Source of the DNA: Arabidopsis thaliana
Lineage: Eukaryota; Streptophyta; Magnoliopsida; Brassicales; Brassicaceae
Direction: 5' to 3'
Assembly (NCBI RefSeq): GCF_000001735.4
Contig: NC_003070.9
Coordinates: forward strand, 26,087,971-26,151,970
Length of the DNA: 64,000 bases
The notes under the pieces were generated by a model. It worked only from the letters and a program-made list of their open reading frames with translations. It was not told the origin of the DNA and made no database searches. The translations under genes were made by a program, and so were the position numbers. Shown here one piece after another: positions 35,990 through 47,800 of this stretch; position 1 is the first letter of the stretch, and every line of letters starts with the position of its first letter.

Positions 35990-37939
35990 ATGTCGTTGTG
36001 TTTGGTTATAGCTTGTATGGTAACATCATGGATCTTCTTACACCGATGGGGACAAAGAAACAAGAGTGGTCCAAAGACTTGGCCTTTGGTTGGAGCAGCG
36101 ATCGAACAGTTAACTAATTTTGATCGAATGCATGATTGGCTCGTTGAGTATCTTTATAACTCAAGAACAGTAGTGGTTCCAATGCCATTCACTACTTATA
36201 CATACATAGCTGATCCCATCAACGTTGAATATGTCCTGAAAACAAACTTCTCCAATTACCCCAAGGTGAAAAAAGCTCTTTATATCAATATCATGTATAT
36301 GTTTTGTTGTGACTTTGATTTTTTGTTGTATATCAGGGAGAGACTTATCATTCTTATATGGAAGTATTGTTGGGAGATGGGATTTTCAATTCTGATGGAG
36401 AGCTTTGGAGGAAACAGAGAAAAACCGCGAGTTTCGAATTTGCTTCCAAGAATCTTAGAGATTTTAGTACTGTAGTGTTTAAAGAGTATAGTCTTAAACT
36501 CTTCACTATCCTTTCCCAAGCATCTTTCAAAGAGCAACAAGTAGATATGCAGGTAAGAATCTATTAATCACTAAAGTCTACAAACTTAGTTTCTCTTACA
36601 TAACATCCTTTTTTTGGCTCTAGGAATTGTTGATGAGAATGACTTTGGATTCAATATGTAAAGTGGGATTTGGTGTGGAGATAGGGACATTGGCTCCAGA
36701 GTTACCAGAGAATCACTTTGCTAAGGCTTTTGATACCGCAAATATAATCGTAACACTTCGTTTCATAGATCCTCTTTGGAAGATGAAAAAGTTCCTTAAC
36801 ATAGGCTCTGAGGCATTGCTTGGTAAAAGCATAAAAGTAGTCAATGATTTCACCTATTCAGTCATAAGAAGAAGGAAAGCAGAGTTATTAGAGGCACAAA
36901 TATCTCCTACCAACAACAACAACAACAACAACAACAAGGTGATAAACTTGTTATACAACTCAAAAATGTAAATATATGCACTTGTCACATTAGTAACATT
37001 TTTATTCTCATATGTAACTAGGTGAAGCACGATATACTCTCGAGGTTTATCGAGATCAGTGACGATCCAGATAGCAAAGAAACAGAGAAAAGCCTAAGAG
37101 ATATTGTCCTCAACTTTGTAATAGCTGGAAGAGATACAACAGCAACAACTCTCACTTGGGCTATATACATGATAATGATGAATGAAAATGTTGCTGAGAA
37201 ACTATACTCAGAGCTACAAGAACTCGAAAAAGAAAGCGCGGAAGCGACTAATACATCGTTGCATCAATACGATACAGAGGATTTCAATTCCTTCAACGAG
37301 AAGGTAACAGAATTCGCAGGACTATTGAACTACGATTCCTTAGGAAAACTTCACTACTTACATGCTGTGATCACAGAAACACTTCGTCTCTACCCTGCCG
37401 TTCCTCAGGTAAGTAAAAATCCATTAAATTTGTGAATTGAGATATCGAAACGAAGAAAAGAAAAAATCGTATATTCGATATTCGTAGGATCCGAAAGGAG
37501 TATTAGAAGATGATATGTTACCAAATGGGACAAAAGTAAAAGCTGGAGGGATGGTCACATATGTACCTTACTCAATGGGTCGTATGGAATACAATTGGGG
37601 ATCAGATGCAGCATTGTTTAAACCCGAAAGATGGCTTAAAGATGGAGTCTTTCAAAATGCATCACCATTCAAGTTCACAGCTTTTCAGGTAACTATAATC
37701 AAACACATACAAGATTTTTGTTTTTGAACATGAAAGATGATGAGTTTGTGTGAGTGTAGGCTGGACCAAGGATATGTTTGGGAAAGGATTCAGCTTATCT
37801 GCAAATGAAGATGGCAATGGCAATACTTTGCAGATTCTATAAGTTTCATTTGGTGCCAAATCATCCTGTCAAGTATCGGATGATGACGATCTTATCCATG
37901 GCTCATGGCTTGAAGGTTACTGTATCCAGACGTTCATAG
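35990..37939 (+). CDS. CYP704B1: Cytochrome P450 CYP704B1, fatty-acid omega-hydroxylase
   Basis: CYP704B1 hydroxylates long-chain fatty acids at the omega end in the tapetum, giving sporopollenin precursors for pollen exine. Six exons (35990-36265, 36337-36552, 36624-36938, 37022-37408, 37488-37688, 37760-37939) give 524 residues. An N-terminal signal anchor (LCLVIACMVTSWIFLH) places it on the ER. The C-helix WRKQRK, the I-helix oxygen-activation motif AGRDTT (304-309), the K-helix ETLR and the heme loop FQAGPRICLGKD with ligand Cys471 are all intact. A run of eight Asn codons (CAA/AAC tract at 36911-36936) lies at the end of exon 3. All introns are phase 0. The exon pattern and length match At1g69500; nothing suggests loss of function. 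Confidence 0.95.
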
Positions 37940-38319
37940 ACACACACACAAAAAAAAAAAAAAACTATACAAAGTCAAATCCATTTGAAATGATCCAAGA
38001 AGAGATATAATTAAAATCTTTATAACTATCTTGTTCTAAAACTTCTCCATAAGATAAATTTTATAGATCAAACAACAATTGTGAGGCAAATTTTTTCCCT
38101 TTTTACTCCCGTAAATTTAATTTCTTATATTTCATTTTTTACCGCTCTATGTCACCAATCAGATCAAATTAATCGATTGGAATAATGTGAATACAAGTAT
38201 ATAAATTATAAAACCAGAAGGTCCAGAATTCACCACATTGTTTAAAGTCAACATGAACACTAATAGAAACATGACTAAGGAAGGACTATATATGGAATCT
38301 TTTTGTATAGGAATATTTG

Positions 38320-38336
38320 GCCCAATTAAGGCCCAA
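38320..38336. promoter_or_regulatory. Paired GGCCCA site II elements
   Basis: Two GGCCCA motifs (38320-38325 and 38331-38336), 11 bases apart, lie upstream of the ENSA-like gene. Site II pairs are bound by TCP factors and are common in Arabidopsis housekeeping and proliferation genes. Function here is inferred from motif and position only. Confidence 0.5.
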
Positions 38337-38808
38337 ACCTCCTCTCTTTTTTTGAAAAGAAGAGAATATTTGCTGCGTTAAGTTGAGGCATCGTCATCGT
38401 GAAATGTGCAGCTCCGGAAATAAATAATCACTAAAATAACCAGATCCGATCTACTGCCCCGGTTTCTCGCCGGAATCTCCATTCTGTAACCGGCGATCCT
38501 CTTTCTGGTATAACTCTTCCACCAAAATTTATTTCCGATTACTTTCTCCTTTCTTCTTGTTGATTTTATCCTTTTGATCATTCATGTTCGAGTAAACGAT
38601 AAAACTGTTGCTTGAAGTTTTTTAATGGCGATTTCTAATGTGATGTTAGAGTCTATGTCTAGATCTCTATTAAGATTCGAATACTGAATTCGCGGGAAGT
38701 GGACTTTTTTGTTTCTAATGATTGATTTAGTACTGATAAGTGATAACGATGTATATAGTTTTTGTTCTGGACTTGAATTTGAAAACATACTTTTGTTAAA
38801 GCTCAGTT

Positions 38809-39755
38809 ATGGAAGACGTGAAAGGGAAGGAGATTATTGATGATGCTCCTATTGACAACAAGGTTTCAGATGAAATGGAGAGTGAGGTGATTTTTTTGAA
38901 TTGTTTCTTTTACTGTTTGGAGTTTAGCTACTAGAGTTTTAGGTTGATGGAAGGAACAAAGTTATGATCTTTCTCTGTATTCGTAAACCTTTTCGCGCTT
39001 TGTTTATTGACCATTGGTATTGGTGTTCGATATTGTAGGAAAATGCGATCAAGAAAAAGTATGGAGGATTGTTGCCTAAGAAGATTCCTTTGATATCTAA
39101 GGTAGCTTTGTTTTTGCCATTGTTAGAATGAGGTGTAATAACTTAGAAGCTGATTCAGCTGTGTTTATTTTTCGTTTAAGGACCATGAACGTGCGTTTTT
39201 TGACTCAGCTGATTGGGCTTTAGGCAAGGTTAGTCTTTTGCATTACCAACCTTTGTAACTATCCTTTCTTCCTGCTACTGTCTTTGTTTGTGGTGTGGAA
39301 TATATAAAGGGCTCTTAAGTAACTAAAGACATGAATTTGACATTTTCATCAGCAAAAAGGACAGAAGCCGAAAGGGCCTTTGGAAGCTCTCCGCCCAAAA
39401 CTGCAGGTAAAGTGAAAACTCTACCTTTCTTTGTTTGTTCATTTGTTTCTTGTTTGTGTCTTTGACATTAATATCTGTTCGTGTTACAGCCAACCCCGCA
39501 ACAGCAACCAAGAGCAAGACGAATGGCTTATTCTTCAGGCGAAACTGAAGGTAATTAGATATGAATCTGTAGCTTTGTTTTTCTTGATTCCATTGACATA
39601 TTATATTACTCAAGTCATTCATTCAACGTATCTCTTTGAAATCAGACACTGAGATTGATAACAACGAAGCTCCGGATGACCAAGCCTGCGCATCAGCTGT
39701 GGATAGTACCAATTTAAAGGACGATGGAGGCGCAAAAGACAACATCAAATCATGA
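38809..39755 (+). CDS. Endosulfine/ARPP19-like protein
   Basis: In animals ENSA and ARPP19 inhibit PP2A-B55 once Greatwall kinase phosphorylates the Ser of FDSGDY. Six exons (38809-38886, 39039-39101, 39181-39228, 39353-39406, 39490-39550, 39646-39755) give 137 residues. The ENSA core reads KKYGGLLPKKIPLISKDHER, then AFFDSADWALGKQKG, so the phospho-site Ser56 is kept in the form FDSADW. The N-terminus is acidic; the tail is acidic and disordered. A leader intron is likely, with donor near 38512 and acceptor GCTCAG at 38801-38806, two bases before the ATG. From memory it is At1g69510, annotated cAMP-regulated phosphoprotein 19-related. Plants lack a clear Greatwall, so the upstream kinase is unknown. 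Confidence 0.88.
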
Positions 39756-40339
39756 ACAACATATAGAGATCTCTTGAGGAGCGCAAACAAACAACATCAC
39801 AAGTCAATTTACAGAAGAATAAGCGACCAGGTTTGCTTTGCAACGGTTGTAATATCAAGTCTCTTACCTTATCATACTTGGGACTGCAAATCTGTATCAC
39901 TTACAAACCTCCTGGCTTGAAACGTCTATTGGACGATTGCAAATGATTTGCTTTAATGATCCATCAAATCCCTCTTAATGATTCATTACGCAAATCAAGT
40001 TCTATACTCAACTGAACAACCAATCCTGGCATTTTTATAATTGCTGATTTGTCTTGATGTTACATGAGATCCAAGATTACAATAATAGTCTTTGTGAGTT
40101 ATGACGTCTTACTCAAACAAAGGCTTCATAATGTCGGAATTGGGAAAGTCAACTCCAATACTTTCTTCACCAGTAGCGGCAACTTGCCGCCTTGGTTTTT
40201 GTTTTATTCTCTCTTTTTCACCAACTAGTCCTCTTTTCTTTGTTGTTTCCTTCTTGACTTAACCTTTCCAAAGTAAGTAACTTTGTTCCCACCATTAAAT
40301 TAGAGTTTTATATGACCATGTATGATCTAAGACCCAGAA
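39756..40339. other. 3' region of ENSA-like gene and spacer
   Basis: Likely 3' untranslated sequence to about 40000, then AT-rich spacer before the decayed exons of the first methyltransferase. No gene seen. Confidence 0.4.
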
Positions 40340-40751
40340 CACTCACCTTCCTTGAGGTTGCTCTTCCTCCCACTACTGATACTACACCGATTTTTTCACT
40401 CCTCTTTTTTTCACAATGCTCGGTGTTCAAAGGTAAGGATCGGACTCAAATCAATTTGTTCTCAGATGCTCAATGTTGATCTTAGAATTCACAAACGAAT
40501 CTTTCTACTTGTATGTCATGATATATCTGCAAAGATTCTGTCTTTTGTATTGATAACATCTGGAAGTGTGATTTCTTGATTAGAGAGAGTTCTGTATGAT
40601 TCAGAAGAAGTTGATAGTGTTTAGAGTTTGGTGTGTGACTTTTATGTACATCAGGATTTTCCAGGAGCACATCATCCGCAGAGGCCGGTGGTGTATTAGG
40701 AGGGTCTACTCGTGGTTTTTTAACTTGTTGATGCAGTCTTATTGGAACGAG
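40340..40751 (+). pseudogene. Decayed 5' exons of first methyltransferase copy
   Basis: Two segments align with exons 1 and 2 of the two downstream copies but cannot code. The segment ending at 40432 (AATGCT...TTCAAAG then GTAAGG) matches the end of their exon 1 (AATGCTTCGCGTTCCAAG) but carries indels upstream. The segment 40655-40751 matches exon 2 of the third copy base for base at the start (CATCCGCAGAGGCC against CATCCTCAGAGGCC). It has TAG at 40697-40699, a further TAA downstream, and 97 instead of 96 bases. So the transit-peptide exon and the exon carrying the PDWY(K/E)E(L/F)FAW block are lost in this copy. Confidence 0.75.
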
Positions 40752-40840
40752 GTTTGTGTTTATGAACTGGATTGCATCATTCGTTTGACTAATTCCTCTG
40801 TCTTACAGTTTTGATTTGCTCTGTTTCTTCTTTGGTTAAG

Positions 40841-41632
40841 ATTGAGGATTGCAAGGTGAAGATATTTGATAAACTGAGTGAAAAAGCTGAAAAGGTTTTG
40901 GAGATTGGTATTGGCACAGGTCCTAATATGAGATACTACGCTGCTCGCAATAGTAACGTTACTCTATATGGGTTGGATCCAAATCCCAAAATGAAGAAAT
41001 ACGCACGCAAATCCGCTACCAAAGCAGGATTGAAACCTAAAAACTTTAGATTCAAGCAAGGAGTAAGTTTTCTTTTTGGCATCCTACATTAGTCTTTTTT
41101 CATAATCACCTGGTTTGATCTTGTTTATCATTAGGTAGGAGAAGCTATACCATTAAAAGATAACTCTGTGGATGCAGTTGTTGCAACACTGGTTCTATGT
41201 TCTGTCTCTGATGTCACTCAAACACTCAAAGGTAATCCTTTCTTCCCTTATTGAGAAAGTAAGTAACCCTTTTCAGAAGTTCAATGGTAATTTCAGAAAT
41301 CAAACGTGTGCTGAGACAAGGAGGGGTTTTCATCTTCTTAGAACATGTTGCAGCAAAAGGTACATAAATTTGAGAGATATAAAACTCTTATATTGCAGAC
41401 AAAACCTGAATATTCGTATTCGGTTGTTGCAGATGGATCGTTCTTCAAGCGTTTGCAGAAATTGTTAGATCCGTTGCAGCAGAGACTTGCAGATGGATGC
41501 CATTTGGCAAGAAACACGAGAGAGTGCATCTTGGAAGCTGGTTTTAGTGGAGGAGTTGAAGTACAGACCTTTTCTATGTATAGCTTCCCTTGGATGACAA
41601 GACCTCATATCTATGGACTAGCTTACAACTAA
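40841..41632 (+). CDS. SAM-dependent methyltransferase, tandem copy 1 (5' truncated)
   Basis: Class I Rossmann-fold methyltransferase related to the UbiE/METTL7 group. Four intact exons (40841-41062, 41135-41231, 41297-41359, 41433-41632) give 193 residues, with no start codon visible at the expected place. Motif I is VLEIGIGTGPN, followed by LYGLDPNPKMKKYA, the acidic second strand. The VDAVVATLVLCSVSDVTQTL block (motif IV region) and the RQGGVFIFLEHVAA strand are present. The C-terminal DPLQQRLADGCHLARNT and a final GLAYN end match copies 2 and 3. The exon borders are the same as in copies 2 and 3. With the 5' exons decayed it may be translated from an internal or alternative start, or be a dying gene. 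From memory it is At1g69520. Family sure; function of this copy doubtful. Confidence 0.7.
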
Positions 41633-41856
41633 AACTATCATCTTTATTCAATTACACTAAAATGATTGGCTTTGAATGTTTTGATTCGCTGATTGCTGTT
41701 ATTACTAAATAATATGGAGAAAAAATGCTAATTATGTGTAATTAAAAAGATTTGATTTTGTGGACAGAATCTGAAGTAGAGAAAAACATATCTTCATGTT
41801 ACTCTTATGCTCTGTTTTGGTATATGAGTAATTTGAGCTTTTGATAAGTTAAAAGA

Positions 41857-43187
41857 ATGGAGATTCTCCACTTCTCACCTTCTTCATCAATCTCGACGAT
41901 CATACATAGACCTCGAAGAAAGATTATGGCTTTGAGAGATTCCATCAAAACCCAGATGAATCTCATTACGACAGAGTCTGTTTCATCTTTCAGGTTCTGT
42001 CCTTGTGGAAGAAGACATTTCATAGGAGCTGCTATGACTTCAATGCCATTTCTTCCAATCTCTCCCTCTCACGCTTCTACCTCAACGGTTTCTTCCTCTG
42101 TTTTGTGTTTAATAACTTTACGGTTTATCTAGAATTGATGAAAAATGCATCCTTTAATCATCTGAATTCATTTTATTTTAGGAAGATTTGAAAAGATTAC
42201 GTCCTCCAAAGCCAGATTGGTATGAAGAATTCTTTGCTTGGTCTATGAATTCAGAGGTGGAATCGTACGAGAAAGAGGCTAGTGAATTTCATGAGTTTAG
42301 TTTCATTCTTTTCTTATCTTCTACAGATTCCTTTATGTCTTATTGTTATTCTTTTGTCAGGTTTCAGATTACAAGATGAAACTCTTTGATAACTTAGTTG
42401 GGAAAGCAGAAAAAGTTTTGGAGATTGGCATTGGAACAGGTCCCAACTTCAAGTACTACACAGACATTCCAAACGTTTCTGTTATTGGTATTGATCCAAA
42501 TGCTAAAATGGAAAGTTATGCGCGTAAATCCGCTACAGAAGCAGGCTTGAAACCTGAAGAATTCACATTCGTTCATGCGGTAACTTTGTGATTATGGATC
42601 AAATATGATATCATTAGCAAAATAGCATCCCCCTGATGCTACATTTTTTGTTATTGTGTCTAGCTTGGAGAGTCTATACCGTTAGAAGATGCATCGGTTG
42701 ATGCAGTCGTGGGGACTCTGGTGCTTTGTTCTGTCACAGATGTCACTCAGACGCTCAAAGGTAACTCTTTACCTCCTTTGTATTCAACAGCTTAAGAGTG
42801 CTCAGTAACAGTTTGAGTTTATGTGGTTTGTTACAGAGATAAAACGGATACTAAGACCGGGAGGGATATACATTTTCATTGAACATGTTGCAGCCGAAGG
42901 TACAACTTCCGACTCGAAAAAATCATCAGCAGAGCGTGTAGAGAACTGATGAAACTAACCCATCGTTTGGCTTTTTCTTTGGCTGAGCAGATGGTACATT
43001 TTTGAGGTTGGTGCAGACAGTTTTGGACCCATTGCAACAAGTTGTTGCCGATGGATGTCACTTGACAAGGCACACCGGAGAGTCAATTTTAGAAGCTAGG
43101 TTCAATGGTGGTGCAGATGTTAAAAAGACATCTCTTTCTAGGCTTGCTTACATAAGCTCTCATGTCTATGGAGTTGCTTATAATTAA
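41857..43187 (+). CDS. SAM-dependent methyltransferase, tandem copy 2
   Basis: Six exons (41857-42087, 42182-42277, 42361-42579, 42664-42760, 42837-42899, 42991-43187) give 300 residues. The first 75 residues are rich in Ser, Arg and Ile, with CPCGRRHFIGAAM, and look like a plastid or mitochondrial transit peptide. Motif I (VLEIGIGTGPN) lies at 128-138, then VIGIDPNAKMESYARKSA. The EHVAA and PLQQVVADGCHLTRHT blocks follow, ending GVAYN. The substrate is unknown. The intron at 42278-42360 starts GC (GAG|GCTAGT). A GC donor is the only one that aligns with the GT donor of copy 3 and keeps frame; retaining the intron gives a stop after MKRLRPPKPDW...RFQITR. It is the middle of three tandem copies in the same orientation. 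From memory it is At1g69523. Confidence 0.88.
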
Positions 43188-43522
43188 TAAAAACACAGGA
43201 ACATGTCTCTTAGATTCATCCAAGGTATGGTGATAATTTGTACCTTTTCAATGAGATATATAAATAAATGTAAATGATCACTCTAGCTTATTTTATATAG
43301 TAGGATAAGTCTATTTTATTGATATGGATGTTCCTTGTGGAATATAAACTACAATATCTATTTCAAAAAGCTTCAGTCGTCTTGGAAGTGAAACTCTAAA
43401 TTATTACCTTAACAATGTTCGAGGTAAGGTTTCACCAAACGAGATGAGATAAATTATTACCTAGAAAGCTGGAGACAACTCTAAAGACTAAGATCTGAGA
43501 TTGTAAGATCATTTTGGCCATT
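43188..43522. other. Spacer between methyltransferase copies 2 and 3
   Basis: AT-rich 335-base spacer with the 3' end of copy 2 and the promoter of copy 3. No feature stands out. Confidence 0.4.
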
Positions 43523-44964
43523 ATGATGAAGATGATGACTCGAGTTCTTTCATCGCCTTCCTCACATGTCTCGTCGCTCAAATACTCACCTCGCAGAGTG
43601 ATTCGAGCTTCACGAGATCATCTTCGTGCTGAAACTCTAAAGAGTCATCAACTTCCTTCAGGCTCCTCCTCCACCAGCTTATGTTCCTGTGGAAGAAAAC
43701 ATTTTCTCGAAGCAGCTAGCCCGACGATGCCCTTTCTTCCTATTTGTTCACCTAATGCTTCGCGTTCCAAGGTGATTTGTATTTCTTTTTATCTTTCTCC
43801 TAGATGCATTTTGTGTATAGGTACCAAGTTTTTACTTGTGTGACAAGATTTTACTAGTAAAGATTCTGTTTCTTTGGCACAAAGATTATTGCTTTGGTAC
43901 TCTGAATGAATGAATATGGCACTCTTATATACTTGAGATGTGGAGGAAATGTAACTGACTGAGATTTATCTGCACACTAGGATGTTTCAGAAACATTTCA
44001 TCCTCAGAGGCCAGATTGGTATAAGGAGCTTTTTGCTTGGTTCTTGAGCACAGGAATGCGATCTTATGAAGCAGAGGTCAGTCTTTGTGATTTAAATGCA
44101 TCATTCTATGATCCATTTCTTGAGAATGATAGATCTTTTTCATGTTTTATGTTTGTGTTATTTGGTAAGATCGCCGAGTACAAGAGGAAACTATTCGAAA
44201 AACTGGCTGGTAAAGCAGAAACAGTGCTGGAGATTGGTGTTGGTACTGGCCCTAATCTGAAGTACTTTGCTGGTAATGAAAACGTCTGTGTTTTTGGTAT
44301 GGACCCGAACCATAAAATGGAAAAGTACGCATGTGAATCTGCCAGAGAAGCTGGGATGAAACCTGAAAACTTTAGATTCATGCATGGAGTAAGTAAATTG
44401 CTCTGTTTTGATTTGTGAGACATCTCTTTTTGTAATCCCTTGATGTTACTTATATGTTGATCTTAGGTAGGAGAAGCTATACCATTAGATGATGACTCTA
44501 TGGATTCAGTGGTTGCAACACTTGTTCTATGTTCTGTCTCTGATGTCACTCAAACACTAAATGGTAAACTTCCTAAACCCTTAAAAGATCTCACTGGATA
44601 TATTACTTACCTGATTGGTATCTTCAGAGATCAAGCGGGTGCTGAAACCGGGTGGGATTTTCTTATTCATCGAGCACGTAGCGGCTAAAGGTATGTATTC
44701 TTTTACATCAAACCCCTTGAAAAGACAAAACTGGAATCCAAAGTTTTTGTTTTTGTGGATGCAGATGGATCTTTTTTTAGGCATGTTCAAAATGTACTGG
44801 ATCCAATACAGCAAGTAGTTGCAGATGGATGTCATTTGACAAGAAACACCGACTTACACATTTCGGCTGCGGGTTTCGATGGTGGCACTGAGATCAACGA
44901 TACGGCAATCTATAGCTTCCCTTGGATTATAAGACCTCATGTCTATGGAGCAGCATACAAGTAA
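43523..44964 (+). CDS. SAM-dependent methyltransferase, tandem copy 3
   Basis: Six exons (43523-43771, 43981-44076, 44170-44388, 44467-44563, 44628-44690, 44765-44964) give 307 residues with the same exon pattern as copy 2. The N-terminus MMKMMTRVLSSPSSHVS is Ser/Arg-rich and transit-like; the exon 1 end carries SLCSCGRKHFLEAASP, parallel to copy 2. Motif I VLEIGVGTGPN lies at 134-144, then VFGMDPNHKMEKYA. The LVLCSVSDVTQTL and KPGGIFLFIEHVAA blocks and a VYGAAYK end follow. All junctions are GT-AG; the exon 2 donor GAG|GTCAGT is canonical where copy 2 has GC. The start ATG at 43523 is the first in frame. From memory it is At1g69526. Substrate unknown. Confidence 0.9.
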
Positions 44965-47776
44965 GGTTTCTTGCTTACTACAAAGAGTCAAATGTTGACT
45001 TCATTTTCCTGTTTATGCAAACTAATTCCAATATTTGAAACATTTGGCCACTCTTTGTTGTGTCAAGACTCCTATGAAATGTTATGTGAACTACTGGTTG
45101 GCTTTCTTGGGTTTATTTGTGAACTAAAACGGGCCAAGTTTGGGCTAAGATTTATGAGACAAGTCAAAAGCCCATGATCATGGGAAACGTTCTTCTTTGG
45201 ACGTGAGAGTCCGAGACAACCAAAAAGTTATGACAGCCCACTTTCTTTCAGAACACACATTTTAACCTTTTTCATTCCAATAGTACTTTCCAATTTTCAT
45301 ATCATAGGAATATACCAAAGATAGAGTGTTTTGAGAGACGGTCATTATGTTTGGTTTAGAAGTTCTTTTATGATTATTGTTTAATTCTCAAGTCTCTATA
45401 ACGTGTCATGTTAATTATTTTAAACATCCTAGTAATAGAAATATGTCTAATTAGAGACCACAAAAAGATTCAAAAAAAGTGCCAATTAAAAGAGTGAAGA
45501 GATTTAAGGATTATCCGGGAAGATTCGGGGAGAAAGAAATGTCGCAGTGTGGTGCATGATGCGGCTACAGCAACGGAAGTAAGAAGAAAAGGTCAGAAAC
45601 ATGTTGCATGTTCCCAAAGTTGCACATGAGAGGTTCACGTCATTGTCATATCCACTTTCTCACGATGCACCGTTTATATTCACGTACCAAACGCTCCGAT
45701 TCTTTTTCTTTTCGATTTTTCTAAACTGTTTATCATAGGTCAGAAGCATTCGGTTTTTCGATTTAGGTTTGTTCGCAATTTACTATAAAATGAACTAAAT
45801 ATTATCTTGGTTCGGTTCTAGTTATATTTGGATAAACAATAATAGAAATATCTATTTAATTTGACTAATACTATAGAATCTAATAGGTATATTTATTTTT
45901 TTGAAATATGTATTTGGTTTTTATGTCCACCCCTAGTTTATCACATCATTTCTCCTTTTATCCTTGAATATTTTAAAAGAATATGGAAGGTCTCTATATG
46001 TCGTCGTTAGGAATAGACAAATACATACCTATCTATTCCTACAAAAAGTCGTTTTCGTAAACCAACTTACACAAAGTCATCTAAAAATCTTTTTTCTCAT
46101 TATATTGGTTAGAATCTCTACCAGAATAACTGATATTCGTCGACACTCTTAACAACATTTTGAAATATGCATTTCTTATTTTACATTATTTTGTTGACAA
46201 TTTAAAGGAGAATCACTTGATATGTAGATTGAATACTTTTCTCAATTAATATTTTAGTTGAATACGGCCTAATTTAGTTTACATGAAAACTCATCGTTGA
46301 GGAATATACTGTTTTAAACACACATACACATACAATTTACTAACTTTTTTGGTATGTTTATCAAAAACAGTTCAAGTAAATTAACGAATAGATAATGATT
46401 TAGTTACAAGTGACGATTTCATGAGAATGACTAGTTTATGGCTCGGCCTACAAAGAAAAAAATACATATTATTTGTGTGGTTGCTTCTGTTCATTCAAGT
46501 GTCAAGTGTTCCACGATATGTAGGGACCAATTTTACTTCTTTTCACGTGACATGTTTGGGCTGATGTTCACAAGAAAAGAGTTATACGAAAATATGATAT
46601 AATCGGATGTTAAGAAAGTAATATACTTTATCTGAAAATATAGACTTATTCGTGAAAGATTTGTCTGGAGATAGAGGCTAGGCTTGTAGGCTGACCTTAA
46701 GTCGCAATGGAAACGATTAATATTTATAACGGTATCTTATCCAAGATAGTATATATAGAAGCAAAATCATTGACATTTCATCAAAATGATGTGAAAGCTT
46801 TTATTTAATTTGGTCCCAGCAAGATAGCCATGTTCGTAGGGTCGTATACTCGATCGACTAATTCAATTTAGGAGGTGAGGAATTTTACAAACAAAGAACA
46901 AAGATTTCCTCAGATATTGTTTCACAAGACAAAATGAAAAGAAAAGATTTCTTTTTATCTAGATACATATTGGTGTTTAAAAAAAGATACATTTTATTTT
47001 TTCTAGTTGTAGAAAAATGTGGATGTTCAAAAATTCATTTTACAAAGTAATATTAATTTGTAGGATAATTTTAGATTATTTTGTTGAATATATAGGATAT
47101 AAATATGAAATCTTGTGAACTTTTAAACTATTGTGAAATATGTAAATTCTCAATAATTTAAAGAGAAAGGAAAAGGTATAATGATAATATATGGGTTTAG
47201 GCATTAAGCATATATGTGTTGCGTCGCTATTGGAGATGCAACTTGGTTTTAAGTTTTTAACTTGGGCATGTGCCAACATAAGGCCAATATTTAAAGAGCC
47301 CCTTTGAAAAGGAACGTTTTTAAAAAGTCTTTTTAAAACCCACTCAGAAACAATGTGTAAATTCCTTTAACAAAATAAAAAGATAATAATAAATAAATAA
47401 AGATATATATATAATATACCGTTATGATCGATACCAAACTTAACGTTCTCGTCTAAATTTTGTCAAACAAAACAACATCCTTTATAAAAAACTTGTTTAT
47501 GTCAGCTGATTTTTTTTGTTTAACTTTTAAATTGAACAATATCAATTGTGTCTGGTATTCGATTACAGTTCTTTAATTTTGTAAAAATTAACTAAAACAA
47601 AATTTACGTTGCTTCGATTATGTTCCGGTTGTAAAAATATTTGTTCGAATTGAGATTTCTTAAGAATTACCGAACTAAAACTGGAAATTTTGGTTCTCTC
47701 TAATTCGATTTAAAATGATTATTTCAGTTTTGGTGAGTTAGCTTTATTTTGTTTACGTAATCATTAAATGTATTTC

Positions 47777-47800
47777 ATATATATATATATATATATATAT
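47777..47800. repeat. (AT)12 microsatellite
   Basis: An uninterrupted AT run inside the desert, between CATTTC-like and CTAGTAAC flanks. No functional claim. Confidence 0.95.

Noticed and set aside
42188..42379. 63-codon frame MKRLRPPKPDW... as a separate small gene
   Set aside because: It is exon 2 of methyltransferase copy 2 read through its intron.
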